From: Rhodothermaceae bacterium
GTDB taxonomy: Bacteria > Bacteroidota > Rhodothermia > Balneolales > Cyclonatronaceae
Reading direction: 5' to 3'
Length of the DNA stretch: 37,177 nt
NCBI GenBank assembly: GCA_020201275.1
Contig: JAIVHB010000165.1
Location: forward strand, 1-37,177
Part shown: piece by piece, positions 25,077 through 34,184 of the stretch
Numbering within the stretch: position 1 is the stretch's first letter
How the letters are laid out: each line of letters starts with the position of its first letter
Position numbers and translations under genes: made by a program
The notes under the pieces: generated by a model
What the model was told of the DNA's origin: nothing
Seen by the model: only the letters and a program-made list of their open reading frames with translations
The model's database searches: none

Positions 25077-26216
25077 TTATTCCGGGATGAGCCTTACGAT
25101 GCCTGTTCCTTCAACACCGAGATAGAGATAGCCGTCCGCACCCATTTTCACCTCGCGCACACGTCCGATCTGCTCGAGTATACGCTCGGAATGAACAGCC
25201 TCATTGCCATCAAGAACAACCCTGTGCAGGTGCTGATGAGCAAGCGCACCAACCATTATGTTGCCTTTCCATTCCGGGTACCTGTCGCCGGTTACAAAAG
25301 CCATGCCGGAGGGGGCTATCGAAGGGGTCCAGTAATGCACCGGCTGTTCCATGCCTGCACGAACAGAATCTTCGGTTATGATGGTCCCGTTATAGTTAAT
25401 ACCATACGTGATTTCAGGCCAACCGTAATTGTTACCCGCACGCATTACGTTGAGCTCGTCGCCACCGCGTGGGCCGTGTTCGTGGGTCCATATTTCATCA
25501 GTATCGGGGTGCACATCCATGCCCTGGGCATTTCTGTTGCCATAGGTGAATATCTCGGGGCGCGCATTCGGTACGTTCACAAATGGATTGTCGGCCGGTA
25601 TCTGACCGTCGTCGTGAAGGCGGAATATTTTTCCTGAGTGGTTGGTGAGATCCTGTGCGTTTTCCATTTCGCCGCGGTCGCCTATAGAAAAGTACATGTA
25701 ACGGTTGGAATCAAAGCGGATCCTCGATCCGAAGTGAACCCGTCCGGTTGTGAGCGGCTCGCCCCTGAACAGGACCTCCTGATCAGTTAATGTATTGCCG
25801 TCGAGCCGGGCGCGCATGATTGCTGTGTGGCCACCGCCCTCACCCGGGTAGGAGTAGGAGAGATAGATCCAGCCGTTTTCTTCAAAGTCGGGGTGCAATT
25901 CCACATCAAGAAGACCACCCTGCCCACGGGCATATACCTCGGGAACTCCTCCGATGGCTGCGGGCTCTACCGAGCCCTCCCTGAGTATGTAAAGTTCTCC
26001 GGACCTTTGTGTTACCAGCATCGAACCATCAGGTAAAAATGCAAGTCCCCAGGGTACCTCAATTCCTTCCAGAACCGTTTCCACCCTGAATGCCTGAACT
26101 TCCGACCGGATCACATCCTCGTCCATAACCAGGGGTGCATCACTTTTCTCGCCGGCGCATGCCGTTCCGGAGGTTGCCATAATTGCCAGTGTTAACAGAA
26201 TAATCAGTTTTTTCAT
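25077..26216 (-). CDS. PQQ-dependent sugar (glucose/sorbosone) dehydrogenase family protein
   Basis: Six-bladed beta-propeller oxidoreductase of the soluble glucose/sorbosone dehydrogenase (YliI-like) family, expected to oxidise aldoses in the periplasm with PQQ. Seen: a signal sequence with a cysteine (residues about 1-21, SGTACAG) that may be a weak lipobox; the blade-1 motif VPWGLAFLPDGSMLVTQRSGELY; GQGGLLDVELHPDFEENGWIYLSYS; the catalytic-histidine region GRVHFGSRIRFD; FTYGNRNAQGMDVHP; IWTHEHGPRGGDELN; and a C-terminal blade closing EVKMGADGYLYLGVE. Length 379 residues, complete. It precedes purU by 16 bases. No PQQ synthesis gene is in this window, so cofactor supply is unknown. Confidence 0.92.
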   Translation of the reverse strand: MKKLIILLTLAIMATSGTACAGEKSDAPLVMDEDVIRSEVQAFRVETVLEGIEVPWGLAFLPDGSMLVTQRSGELYILREGSVEPAAIGGVPEVYARGQGGLLDVELHPDFEENGWIYLSYSYPGEGGGHTAIMRARLDGNTLTDQEVLFRGEPLTTGRVHFGSRIRFDSNRYMYFSIGDRGEMENAQDLTNHSGKIFRLHDDGQIPADNPFVNVPNARPEIFTYGNRNAQGMDVHPDTDEIWTHEHGPRGGDELNVMRAGNNYGWPEITYGINYNGTIITEDSVRAGMEQPVHYWTPSIAPSGMAFVTGDRYPEWKGNIMVGALAHQHLHRVVLDGNEAVHSERILEQIGRVREVKMGADGYLYLGVEGTGIVRLIPE

Positions 26217-26427
26217 ACTAAAAAGAGCTTTTGCTTAATTTGACTTTGTTTAATGGGACCGAAAAACAGATTTCAGGTTACCATTCCGGTTAAGTTCATA
26301 ATCTATGGCTTTTGTGGAAGTAATACCGAAGTATTACCGGTTATTTACAAGTTTTTGAAATCAGTGAACTGAGGCCAGCGGTCTTAATAAGGTGTTTTAC
26401 GGTTACAGGCAGTGCAGATTAGCCCGT

Positions 26428-27588
26428 TTAGGTATTGAAAACAATGACCGGACAGGCTGCATTTCGGATAATACTCTCCACCCGGGGTCCAAGATAGAGC
26501 CTGTCGGATCCCGGACGGATGTTGGTACCGACAATAATAAGATCAATTTTTCTGCTGTCTGCAATTTCGATGATGGTTTCTTCCGGACTATCCCCTTTTT
26601 TTACCAGTCCTTCCGTTTTAACACCGAACGCCTCACCAAGCTTTTGCAATTCACGGACGGCCTCCGTGGCAAAATTGAAGATATTTTCAACCTGCTGTTC
26701 GCGTATATAACCCGTCAAATTAGAATCTGTCGGTGCCACAATCAATGCAAGCACCTCTTTCTCAGGATCCGTTTCTGCCATGATGAAGGCCAAATCCGCC
26801 GCATTTTTCGCAGCCTGGCTACCGTTTGTTGGCACCATAATGCGTTTGGGCGCCCAGTCGCTGCTGATATTTTCCGATTTGACGATCATGGTGGGGCAGG
26901 GAACCATACGAACAAGGTAATCGATGATGGAACTGAATAAATGCTTGCTGTCGGGTGCATTCTCAGTTCCACCGATTACAAGAAGGTCATAATCCTTTTT
27001 GGATTCATCCAGAATTGCCTCACCAGGTTCATCACTTTTCACCACTTTTGTGGTGATTTCCATTTGTGTAAAGAATTTTGACAATTCCGTGAGATAGTCA
27101 TCACATTCCGATTTGTTATTCTCTCCCGATACCGTCATAAGTGTTACAGACAGATGACGGTCCTGACCGAGCATTTCCAGAATCGCGGCCTCAATAGATT
27201 GCAGTGCGGTGTTGTCGGGTAGCTCCTTCCTTACCCTCACCGGAAGCAAAATTCTGTGGATATCGGCCACCAGGCTGTGCGATTCGAGTTCCTCCTTTTT
27301 GAGCCGCTGCTTCTCTTCATCACCAATCGTAACTCTTTTCAGCACCCATCGAAGGGCTAACGGTGCCATAAGTGATGTAGAAATGGCCATCACCACAATG
27401 ATGGAAAACATGTCCTGTGAAAGGATGCCAAGCCGGAGACCTATGGTTGCTATGATGATTTCCATGGCACCACGCGCATTAAGGCCGGCACCGAAGCTGA
27501 GGGCGGTCCAGTGATCTTTGCCGCCGATTAGCCTGGCCCCGGCATAGGTACCCACTACTTTACCTATAGTGGCAATAGCGCACCCCAC
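26428..27588 (-). CDS. CPA2 cation/proton antiporter, C-terminal fragment with two UspA domains
   Basis: Second half of a Kef/NhaS3-type antiporter. Seen: the end of the exchanger domain (AIATIGKVVGTYAGARLIGG, LSFGAGLNARGAMEIIIATIGL, IIVVMAISTSLMAPLAL; residues about 4-85), followed by two universal-stress-protein domains. The first (about 105-230) includes DLLVIGGTENAP; the second (about 245-385) includes KRIMVPTNGSQAAKNA and DLIIVGTNIRPGSDR, a nucleotide-binding-type loop. The apparent GTG start at 27588 overlaps the upstream fragment and is probably not a real initiator. Compared with complete relatives, about 70 residues (several membrane helices) between FLWGA of the upstream frame and AIATIGK here are absent, and the frame is shifted. 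UspA domains probably sense nucleotides or stress (inference). Confidence 0.87.
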   Translation of the reverse strand: MGCAIATIGKVVGTYAGARLIGGKDHWTALSFGAGLNARGAMEIIIATIGLRLGILSQDMFSIIVVMAISTSLMAPLALRWVLKRVTIGDEEKQRLKKEELESHSLVADIHRILLPVRVRKELPDNTALQSIEAAILEMLGQDRHLSVTLMTVSGENNKSECDDYLTELSKFFTQMEITTKVVKSDEPGEAILDESKKDYDLLVIGGTENAPDSKHLFSSIIDYLVRMVPCPTMIVKSENISSDWAPKRIMVPTNGSQAAKNAADLAFIMAETDPEKEVLALIVAPTDSNLTGYIREQQVENIFNFATEAVRELQKLGEAFGVKTEGLVKKGDSPEETIIEIADSRKIDLIIVGTNIRPGSDRLYLGPRVESIIRNAACPVIVFNT

Positions 27589-28367
27589 AAAAACGTAAGC
27601 ACGATTACCAGGGTAAGAAGACGGTCGCGGCTGCGCACCTCATCCTGCACATAAACAAGCAGTTTTCCGACTATCCAGCGGCCAATGGTAAAACTGAATA
27701 CCAAAAATGCCAGAACACTGCCCACTATCTGCAACACACTTCCCGCAGACACTGCATTGCCGGCAGCCAGACCTGCCACTATCGAGAGCAGTATCCACCC
27801 CGTCGTATCATCACTCATCCCGGCGGCAAGTATGGTCTGACCGATATCGCGCCGCATCAGGTTCATGTCCATCAATACCTTCGCAATAACCGGGATGGCC
27901 GATATCGACATGGCTGTTGCCACAAAAAGGGAAAAAATCAGGCGTTCGTCCGCATCGGCCAGCAGGAATTCAGGCAGGTACTGACCGAGCATGAAACCGG
28001 TCGCAAATGTAACAGTAATGCCACCGAAAGAAACCCCGATGGCCGTTTTGGCGTGCCTTTTGATGAGTTTTATATCTGTTTCCAGCCCTGTTAACAGCAG
28101 CAGGAACATGGCACCCAGCAGGCTGATCACTTCCAGCAGGTAGCCCTGTGTATCATTCTGGGGAATCACCCATTCGCCGACTACGGGAACCAGGGTACTG
28201 AGCAGGGACGGGCCCAGGATGATCCCGGCGAGAATTTCACCCACAACGGATGGCTGGCCAAATCGCTGCGCAATTTCGCCAAGCACACGTGCGGCCATAA
28301 GCAGCACGGCTATCTGGAAAACGAGCATCAGCACATCGTGGTGCGGAGCAGAAGAAAAAACATCCAT
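27564..28367 (-). CDS. CPA2 cation/proton antiporter, N-terminal fragment
   Basis: First half of a monovalent cation:proton antiporter-2 family protein. Seen: about eight hydrophobic helices with the family motifs ARVLGEIAQRFGQPSVVGEILAGIILGPSLL (split across residues about 26-56), LLTGLETDIKLIKR, and ATAMSISAIPVIAKVLMDM followed by GMSDDTTGWILLS, whose acidic pair is the ion-binding signature of this family. The fragment ends in LTFLWGALLPL and stops at 27564. Complete proteins continue through further helices (LEAVLGAFVVG-like) that are missing here. It shares a 25-base overlap with the downstream fragment in a different frame. It is divergent from the second ECF sigma gene across a 226 bp gap. 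As it stands, a functional exchanger is unlikely. Confidence 0.87.
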   Translation of the reverse strand: MDVFSSAPHHDVLMLVFQIAVLLMAARVLGEIAQRFGQPSVVGEILAGIILGPSLLSTLVPVVGEWVIPQNDTQGYLLEVISLLGAMFLLLLTGLETDIKLIKRHAKTAIGVSFGGITVTFATGFMLGQYLPEFLLADADERLIFSLFVATAMSISAIPVIAKVLMDMNLMRRDIGQTILAAGMSDDTTGWILLSIVAGLAAGNAVSAGSVLQIVGSVLAFLVFSFTIGRWIVGKLLVYVQDEVRSRDRLLTLVIVLTFLWGALLPL

Positions 28368-28539
28368 AGGGTGAATAAATGGTCAATCGGGAAAGCGTGA
28401 ACATAACAAACTATGCGTTAATATCGGAACGTGTTGCAAAAAAAACACGGAGGTATGGTCAATCAGTGGTTCCGGATTGGCAGTCGATTGTCGTTATTGG
28501 CTTTTTATAATATTTGTATCAGAACAAATTAAAGGCCGG

Positions 28540-28568
28540 TTTGTATTGTTTATATTAAACTATCTTCG
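28540..28568 (+). promoter_or_regulatory. Candidate promoter of the second ECF sigma gene
   Basis: TTTG at 28540-28543 and TATCTTCG at 28561-28568 are separated by 17 bases, resembling TTTG-N19-TAnnTTTG with a short spacer and one mismatch. It ends 25 bases before the ATG at 28594, within the 226 bp divergent gap shared with the antiporter. Weak evidence. Confidence 0.28.
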
Positions 28569-28593
28569 AATTTGAATTAAAAACGGGCGCAGC

Positions 28594-29166
28594 ATGACTT
28601 CCTCTCCCGATGAACAATATCTGACGCGATTACTCAACTCACTGAGTGAGGATGACAGTGATTCTGTAAATGAGGTTTTGCCTGTTGTATACGATGAATT
28701 GCGCCGGATGGCGCACCGGGAACTCCGCAGAGAGCGAAGCGGTCACACATTAAACACCACGGCACTTGTTCACGAAGCTTATCTTAAACTGGTACAAAGC
28801 CCCCCTAAGGGTGAGTGGGAGGGGCGAAAGCATTTTTTCGTGATCGCAGCAAGGGCAATGCGGCAGGTTCTGGTAAATTATGCCAGATCAAGAAATACTC
28901 TGAAACGTGGAAGCGGCGGGGAATCCGTACCTCTTGAAGAGGAATTCTATCTCAACCGGGAAAAAGCCGTGGAACTAATTGAACTGGATGAAGCACTGCA
29001 GCGGCTTGAAAAAATGGATAAGCGCCTCAGTGATGTTGTGGAATGCCGGTATTTTGGGGGATATGGAGTTGAAGAGACAGCCGATTTACTGGGTGTATCA
29101 CCAGCAACAGTTAAACGCGACTGGACGAGTGCGAGAGCCTGGCTCTTTGGCCAGATGGGTAAGTAA
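28594..29166 (+). CDS. ECF-type RNA polymerase sigma factor (TIGR02999-like), second copy
   Basis: Paralogue of the ECF sigma at 21062, 190 residues with an ATG start. Seen: region 2 ([57 protein letters not shown]) and region 4 ([37 protein letters not shown]). As in the first copy, Thr55-Thr56 occupy region 2.2 positions where typical ECF sigmas have acidic residues. No anti-sigma gene is adjacent. The gene converges on a TPR Ser/Thr kinase gene, with only four bases between the two stop codons, so the pair is not an operon here. Antisense or read-through effects between the two transcripts are possible. Intact. Confidence 0.92.
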   Translation: MTSSPDEQYLTRLLNSLSEDDSDSVNEVLPVVYDELRRMAHRELRRERSGHTLNTTALVHEAYLKLVQSPPKGEWEGRKHFFVIAARAMRQVLVNYARSRNTLKRGSGGESVPLEEEFYLNREKAVELIELDEALQRLEKMDKRLSDVVECRYFGGYGVEETADLLGVSPATVKRDWTSARAWLFGQMGK

Positions 29167-29170
29167 TTGG

Positions 29171-31570
29171 CTACAATGCCGATACTCGCTGTTCAATGAG
29201 GTTCAACAAGCTGCGGGTATGATTGTTCGATGAATCAATCTGCGAATTGCTATTCAACAATTCCCGGGATATTTCGAAATGAGAACGAGCCATTTCGCGC
29301 TTATTAAAATTAATCCGATCAGGATGGTAGGCCAGGTCGCCCAGGTGGATATGACTGACAGCCAGCGATTGCCTTGCCTGAAGATTTTTCGGATCTGTTT
29401 CAGCCAGCCATTTGAATATTTCGAATGATTTCTGATAATGATCCAGTGCCGAATCCAAATTACCCGCCTGTCTGTACATAAGCCCCATTTTTTCATAGGC
29501 AACAGCCTGGTCTCTTATGGCATCGGTATTTGCCGGATTCATTTCGGCATACCGTATTCTGAGCTCCATCGACTCCCTGAAACTAACAAGCGCACTATCA
29601 AACTCCCGGCGTGATTCATGCATAGTACCGATACGCTCAAATATAAGCCCAAGCGGACGAATCACCTGTACATTTTGCGGATTTGATGCACTTACCGCAA
29701 GTAATATTTCTTTGGATTCCATATACACATCAAGTGCCTCATCCGCTTTACCCCGGTTTTGATAATTGGGATTGCCGAGCAGATCGCCCAATTTGATCAG
29801 AGATATGGCACAGGCAATCTGACGGTCGGGTTGCCCGGGAAACCGTTCAGACAATCGCCTGTAGACCTGTACAGAATGCCTTTGCGTTGCCTCAGCCTGT
29901 TCAAGCTGGCCAAGTGAACCCTGAACATCACCCATTTTTTCGTAGATATTCGCATAAATCTGCAATGCATTCACATAATCCGGATCCGTTCTCAATACCT
30001 CTTCAATCAGATCCAGACCTTTTTTATAACTGAAAAGCGCGTCGTTTTGCCTTCCAAGATTTGCATTTGTCGGGTTGCCCTGCACATCCCCAATCCGCTG
30101 CCATGCTGCAGCCAGTTCAATACTGAGTTCTATATTGGATGCATCCTGAACCGATAACTGTCCCAAATAGTCAAGCGCCCGGTCCACTACAACTTCGCGG
30201 GCTGCTGTCGACCCCGGCAGATCAGCTATAGAGTCATGAAATTCAAATAGTATAGATCCGGCCAGTTTGCGAATATCCTCGAAACGCTGCTCGGCAATTT
30301 GCCGCTGTTCATCAGCAATACCGGCCTGGCGCAGTGCTATAGCTGTGGATGCCATCAATACGAAAAATAATGCTAATGCAAAGCCTACACCGGTTTTATT
30401 CCTGCGGATGAACTTGCCGGCGCGATATCCAAAACTTTCAGCGCGGGCACTAACCGGCTTGTTGCTCCGATAGTTGGTGATATCCTGCTTAAGTTGCTCA
30501 ACGGACGAATATCTTCTCTCCGGCACCTTTCTGAGGGCTTTAAGAATGATATTATCGAGGTCGCCCTTCAATGTTTTAGCAAGATTTCTGGCCTGTTGGG
30601 GAGTAACTTCTTGTGAATTCTGGTTCTGTGTCGCGGTTTTATGGGATCTTTGAATAAGTGTGCTGGGTTTTAGAGGCTCCAAACCCGCCACAATCCGGCC
30701 CACCTCTATCGGACTCTTTTTACTTACATCGTAGGGCAGTAAACCTGTGAGCATTTCGCATAATAATAATCCCAACGTATATACATCGGATGCCGTTGTA
30801 ATCGGATCAAGGTTAACCTGTTCCGGGCTGGCATATTCTGGTGTCATCAGATATAAACCCGTATGGGTTTTTGGAATATCATGCCCGTTGTCCTGTTCCA
30901 GCAGCTTGGCAATTCCAAAATCAAGTAATTTGACGGTGCCATGTCTGTCGACCAGAATATTTGATGGCTTCAGGTCGCGGTGAACAATAAGGTGCTGGTG
31001 TGCGTACTGAACCGCATCGCAAATCTGCAGAAACAGATCCAGTTTCTCACTTATGGTCAGGGTTTCATTACTGCACCATGTATCGACCGGAACACCATCG
31101 ATGAACTCCATGATAAAAAATGGACGGCCGTCGTCGTTGATACCGGCATCCAGCAATTTGCAGATGTTTTTATGATCGAGTCGCGCCAGGATATTTTGCT
31201 CCGCCTTGAGCCTTGCCACCATATCCTGCCCTGGAATAAGGCCATGCAGAAATTTAATGGCAACTTTTCTGCTGAAGCTGCCATCTGAGCGTTCTGCCAG
31301 GTAAACTGAACTCATGCCACCCCGGCCGATTTCTTCCAGCACCTTCCATGGGCCTATTAACTCGCCTTTCTGAACAATGATATTATCAAGTGCGGTTCCT
31401 GTGAGAAATGTACCTGAAGCGTAATGGGAATTAAGCATCCTGCTCAGTTCTTCCACCAGATCAGGATGTTCTTTCTCCACCGAACCCATAAACTGCTCCC
31501 GCTCATCAACGGGCAGTTCAAGTGCCTGATGAAAGAGACCGGCTACCATCGTCCACTTTTCAGCTTCCAT
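29171..31570 (-). CDS. Transmembrane Ser/Thr protein kinase with TPR domain, second copy
   Basis: PknB-type kinase of 799 residues, complete. Seen: an N-terminal helical region with an [16 protein letters not shown] motif (similar position in the first kinase: EALYIELHQQPEAQRQSY); the kinase domain at about 75-370 with [16 protein letters not shown], Lys106 in [14 protein letters not shown] (Asp199), DFG (Asp217) and ASPEQ; one membrane segment (about 392-413); and a long TPR region, probably periplasmic, with repeated units such as [21 protein letters not shown] and [19 protein letters not shown]. It is the intact counterpart of the broken kinase at 21654. It converges on the second ECF sigma gene with a four-base gap. 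Likely role: stress or nutrient signalling that ends in sigma phosphorylation (inference). Confidence 0.93.
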   Translation of the reverse strand: MEAEKWTMVAGLFHQALELPVDEREQFMGSVEKEHPDLVEELSRMLNSHYASGTFLTGTALDNIIVQKGELIGPWKVLEEIGRGGMSSVYLAERSDGSFSRKVAIKFLHGLIPGQDMVARLKAEQNILARLDHKNICKLLDAGINDDGRPFFIMEFIDGVPVDTWCSNETLTISEKLDLFLQICDAVQYAHQHLIVHRDLKPSNILVDRHGTVKLLDFGIAKLLEQDNGHDIPKTHTGLYLMTPEYASPEQVNLDPITTASDVYTLGLLLCEMLTGLLPYDVSKKSPIEVGRIVAGLEPLKPSTLIQRSHKTATQNQNSQEVTPQQARNLAKTLKGDLDNIILKALRKVPERRYSSVEQLKQDITNYRSNKPVSARAESFGYRAGKFIRRNKTGVGFALALFFVLMASTAIALRQAGIADEQRQIAEQRFEDIRKLAGSILFEFHDSIADLPGSTAAREVVVDRALDYLGQLSVQDASNIELSIELAAAWQRIGDVQGNPTNANLGRQNDALFSYKKGLDLIEEVLRTDPDYVNALQIYANIYEKMGDVQGSLGQLEQAEATQRHSVQVYRRLSERFPGQPDRQIACAISLIKLGDLLGNPNYQNRGKADEALDVYMESKEILLAVSASNPQNVQVIRPLGLIFERIGTMHESRREFDSALVSFRESMELRIRYAEMNPANTDAIRDQAVAYEKMGLMYRQAGNLDSALDHYQKSFEIFKWLAETDPKNLQARQSLAVSHIHLGDLAYHPDRINFNKREMARSHFEISRELLNSNSQIDSSNNHTRSLLNLIEQRVSAL

Positions 31571-31880
31571 TTACATCATCGGTTTAATAACTGTGCAATA
31601 TTATACATACAATACCTATGCACGTTTTTAAGTAAATAAGGCTCAGAATGAATCAGTATTCATGAGATTAGGCACCGGACACTGGTTAACCTTCAAATCT
31701 TTATAACAGCCCTCAATCCGGGAAATTCGTGTCACCTGTTACCATTGGACCATTCCGGCATATAAAAACCATATGGACAACAATCACAAATGCTCAACCC
31801 CTGAGCCTGATCATTTCAAATCCGGATACTTCACACTGACGGAAGAGCACATCCGGACTGAGCTTCCCGATATGTTAATT
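31571..31880. other. Intergenic region upstream of the second kinase
   Basis: This 310 bp stretch lies between the kinase start and the desaturase stop, both on the minus strand. No gene recognised. It should hold the kinase promoter; no clear consensus was found. A 6-bp hairpin (GGACTG/CAGTCC, 31888-31903) lies within the last desaturase codons but has no T-tract. Confidence 0.45.
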
Positions 31881-32993
31881 TCATACCGGACTGGTTTCAG
31901 TCCATTTAAAATCCGGATTACCGAATTTTTTCAATACCCGGTAGTGAGAGGCCACAGCCTCGCGAAATGTTCTATGCTGATTGTAGGGGATACCGAATTC
32001 CAGGGCCGTTTTTTCAACGATCGGGCTGAGCGCCGGATAGTGAATGCTGCATACTTTCGGAAAGAGATGGTGCTCGATCTGAAAATTGAGACCACCCACA
32101 TACCAGCACAAGGCCTTGTTATCGCGGGCGAAATTGTTGGTCGTCATCATCTCGTGGATCGCCCAATGCTCATCGATCATGTTTGTTTCGTCGGGTACCG
32201 GATGGTCCGTTGACTCCACAACATGGGCAAGCTGGAAGATAATACCCAGAATGAGTCCCGCAGTGATATGCAGCGTTACGAAACCGATGAGCAGCTGCAC
32301 CCAGGTGATATCGAGAAGCAGTAGCGGCAGCACGAGCATATAGCCATAGTAGATCAGTTTTGTGACTATCAGGATGATCCACTCGCTGACGGGGTGCTGT
32401 TTGTTGTCATAGGGGCCGATATTGGGTTTCAGAAAATTCTGATAATCCTTTATGAAAACCCAGAAGAAAGTGGCCAGGCTGTAGGCGAAAAAAGCGAGGA
32501 TGTGCTGCACACGGTGTATCAACTTAAATTCCGAATGGGGCGAAAGGCGGATGAATGCTGCTACTTCCAGATCCTCATCATGTCCGTGAATGTTGGTAAA
32601 TGTGTGATGAATGATGTTGTGGGTTATTTTCCAGATGTAGCCGTTGGCCCCGAGCAGGTCAAATGAAAAGCCGAGAGCCCGGTTCACATGCTGGTTCGAC
32701 GAATACGCGCCGTGTAGTGCGTCATGGGATACGGAAAAACCGATACCGGCCATGCCGATACCCATCAGAAACGTTAAAAACCACATCCATCCAAGTGAGA
32801 GCTGGCCCGTCATGATCAGGGCATAGGAGCCGAAATAAAGCGTCAGCAGCACAATGGTTTTCACCACCATTTGTGTATTGGCGTGCCGGGACAGATTATT
32901 TTCTGCAAAATAAGCGTCTACGCGTTGCTTAACAGTCTTACTGAACTCCCGACTGATACGATTATTGCAGGTTACTCTTTCTACAGTTCCCAT
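31881..32993 (-). CDS. Membrane fatty acid (acyl-CoA/acyl-lipid) desaturase
   Basis: Di-iron membrane desaturase that introduces a double bond into fatty acyl chains, probably adjusting membrane fluidity. Seen: the three histidine boxes HDALH, HNIIHH and QIEHHLFP in the usual order; four hydrophobic segments around residues 45-90 and 200-255; and a conserved HVVES segment between boxes 2 and 3. Length 370 residues, typical of the linoleoyl-CoA/delta-6-like front-end group, though without a fused cytochrome b5 domain (no HPGG). Regioselectivity cannot be read from sequence. It is transcribed alone; the histidine-kinase gene upstream ends in a terminator about 85 bases before this start. Intact. 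Confidence 0.94.
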   Translation of the reverse strand: MGTVERVTCNNRISREFSKTVKQRVDAYFAENNLSRHANTQMVVKTIVLLTLYFGSYALIMTGQLSLGWMWFLTFLMGIGMAGIGFSVSHDALHGAYSSNQHVNRALGFSFDLLGANGYIWKITHNIIHHTFTNIHGHDEDLEVAAFIRLSPHSEFKLIHRVQHILAFFAYSLATFFWVFIKDYQNFLKPNIGPYDNKQHPVSEWIILIVTKLIYYGYMLVLPLLLLDITWVQLLIGFVTLHITAGLILGIIFQLAHVVESTDHPVPDETNMIDEHWAIHEMMTTNNFARDNKALCWYVGGLNFQIEHHLFPKVCSIHYPALSPIVEKTALEFGIPYNQHRTFREAVASHYRVLKKFGNPDFKWTETSPV

Positions 32994-33077
32994 ATTCGAT
33001 ATTTTAATGCTTAAATCACTAATATAACATAATTTTCAGGTGTTAATGTAATCTGAGCAATAAAAATTCCAGCACTT

Positions 33078-33113
33078 ATAAAAATGGAGGGCTACCATTA
33101 ACGGCAGCCCTCC
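33078..33113 (-). terminator. Rho-independent terminator downstream of the histidine kinase
   Basis: An 8-bp GC-rich stem GGAGGGCT/AGCCCTCC (33086-33093 and 33106-33113) with a 12-base loop is followed on the minus strand by ATTTTTAT. It ends the histidine-kinase transcript about 210 bases after its stop codon. The rest of the 327 bp gap (32994-33320) holds no recognised gene. Confidence 0.75.
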
Positions 33114-33320
33114 TGTGTTACCAAACCCCCGTTTTATCTCTCGGGACATTAATTCGAATCAATAGCTCTTAGAAACTGGTAAATTACTTCACCAGCATCA
33201 TTTCAGTGTTTTGATGAATTCTTTTAGTGAAGAAGATTTCTATAGTATGCACCAATCCCGACCGATTCGGATCATGAAGAAAAAAATTGTTTCCAAATGA
33301 CTCCTCAAGGCGAGTATTTG

Positions 33321-34184
33321 TCAGTCGGTATTCGGCAGTGTAATTGTAAATTTACTACCCTTGCCCGGTTCGCTGTTGAGCCGGATTTTACCGTTATGCT
33401 TCTCAACAAATTCTTTACAGAGAAGCAGCCCCAGACCTGTTCCCTTTTCCTTATTGGTGCCGGGTGTGGAGTGCAGGATATCTTTCCGGAACAGTTTCAT
33501 CTGGTCTTCGCCGGATATTCCGATTCCAGAGTCCTGAACTGAAATTTCCACATATTCTCTACCGGCTGATGCACTGATCTTTACTTCCCCGCCGGGTTTT
33601 GAGTATTTCACTGCGTTATTGACCAGGTTTCGGAGTACCGTTTTCATCATCCGCACATCAGCCACAATCTGGAGTTCGGGCGGGATGGAATGCACGAGGC
33701 TCACCTGTTTCTGAACAGCTGAACATCTGATAATCCGGATCTCATCCATCAGCATGTGCTTAAGGTCTATTTCTTCTGGCTGCAACTTTCTTTCATCGTT
33801 CTGGGATATAGCCCATGCGCCAAGATTATCCAGCAGGTTCAGCGAACTGTTAGCCGATTCTGCTGCAATGTCGATATAACTCTCAATATCATTCTCACCT
33901 TTTTTGTCAAAATAGTCGCGGATTATCTCCAGTATCCCGATCAGCGAGATAAAAGGGCTCCGCAAATCGTGCGCAATGATTGAAATCACTTTAGTATTCA
34001 TGGCGATAACCCCGCCAAGTTCACGCGACTGTTCGGCAACAACCCTCTCAAGCTGCTTATTGTAATCTGTTAATTCCTTTATACGCTTGATTAATCGCAT
34101 GTGTGAAGCTGGTGTAGTTCCGGTATATTTATCAGCCGGTTGACGTCTCTCTCTAACATCTTCAGTAGTAACTTCTCGTTCCAT
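33321..34184 (-). CDS. Soluble sensor histidine kinase
   Basis: Cytoplasmic two-component histidine kinase, 287 residues. Seen: an N-terminal charged region and coiled coil (about 25-60, LIKRIKELTDYNKQLERVV), the H-box IIAHDLRSPFISL (phospho-His72), the N-box LRNLVNNAVKYS (about 184-195), G1 DSGIGIS, and G2 GTGLGLLLC. The ATG at 34184 is chosen because AAAGGAAG lies just upstream; a TTG at 34217 would add 11 residues. No membrane segment, PAS or GAF sensor domain and no receiver domain is present, and no response regulator gene is adjacent, so the signal and partner are unknown (orphan kinase). It may take its signal through the coiled coil or a partner protein. Intact. Confidence 0.92.
   Translation of the reverse strand: MEREVTTEDVRERRQPADKYTGTTPASHMRLIKRIKELTDYNKQLERVVAEQSRELGGVIAMNTKVISIIAHDLRSPFISLIGILEIIRDYFDKKGENDIESYIDIAAESANSSLNLLDNLGAWAISQNDERKLQPEEIDLKHMLMDEIRIIRCSAVQKQVSLVHSIPPELQIVADVRMMKTVLRNLVNNAVKYSKPGGEVKISASAGREYVEISVQDSGIGISGEDQMKLFRKDILHSTPGTNKEKGTGLGLLLCKEFVEKHNGKIRLNSEPGKGSKFTITLPNTD

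Noticed and set aside
31888-31903. Hairpin at the 3' end of the desaturase as a terminator
   Set aside because: The 6-bp stem lies within the coding end and has no following T-tract on the minus strand.
31773-32213. 146-codon plus-strand frame with an ATG just outside the desaturase
   Set aside because: Most of it is antisense to the desaturase histidine-box region, and it has no recognisable motif.
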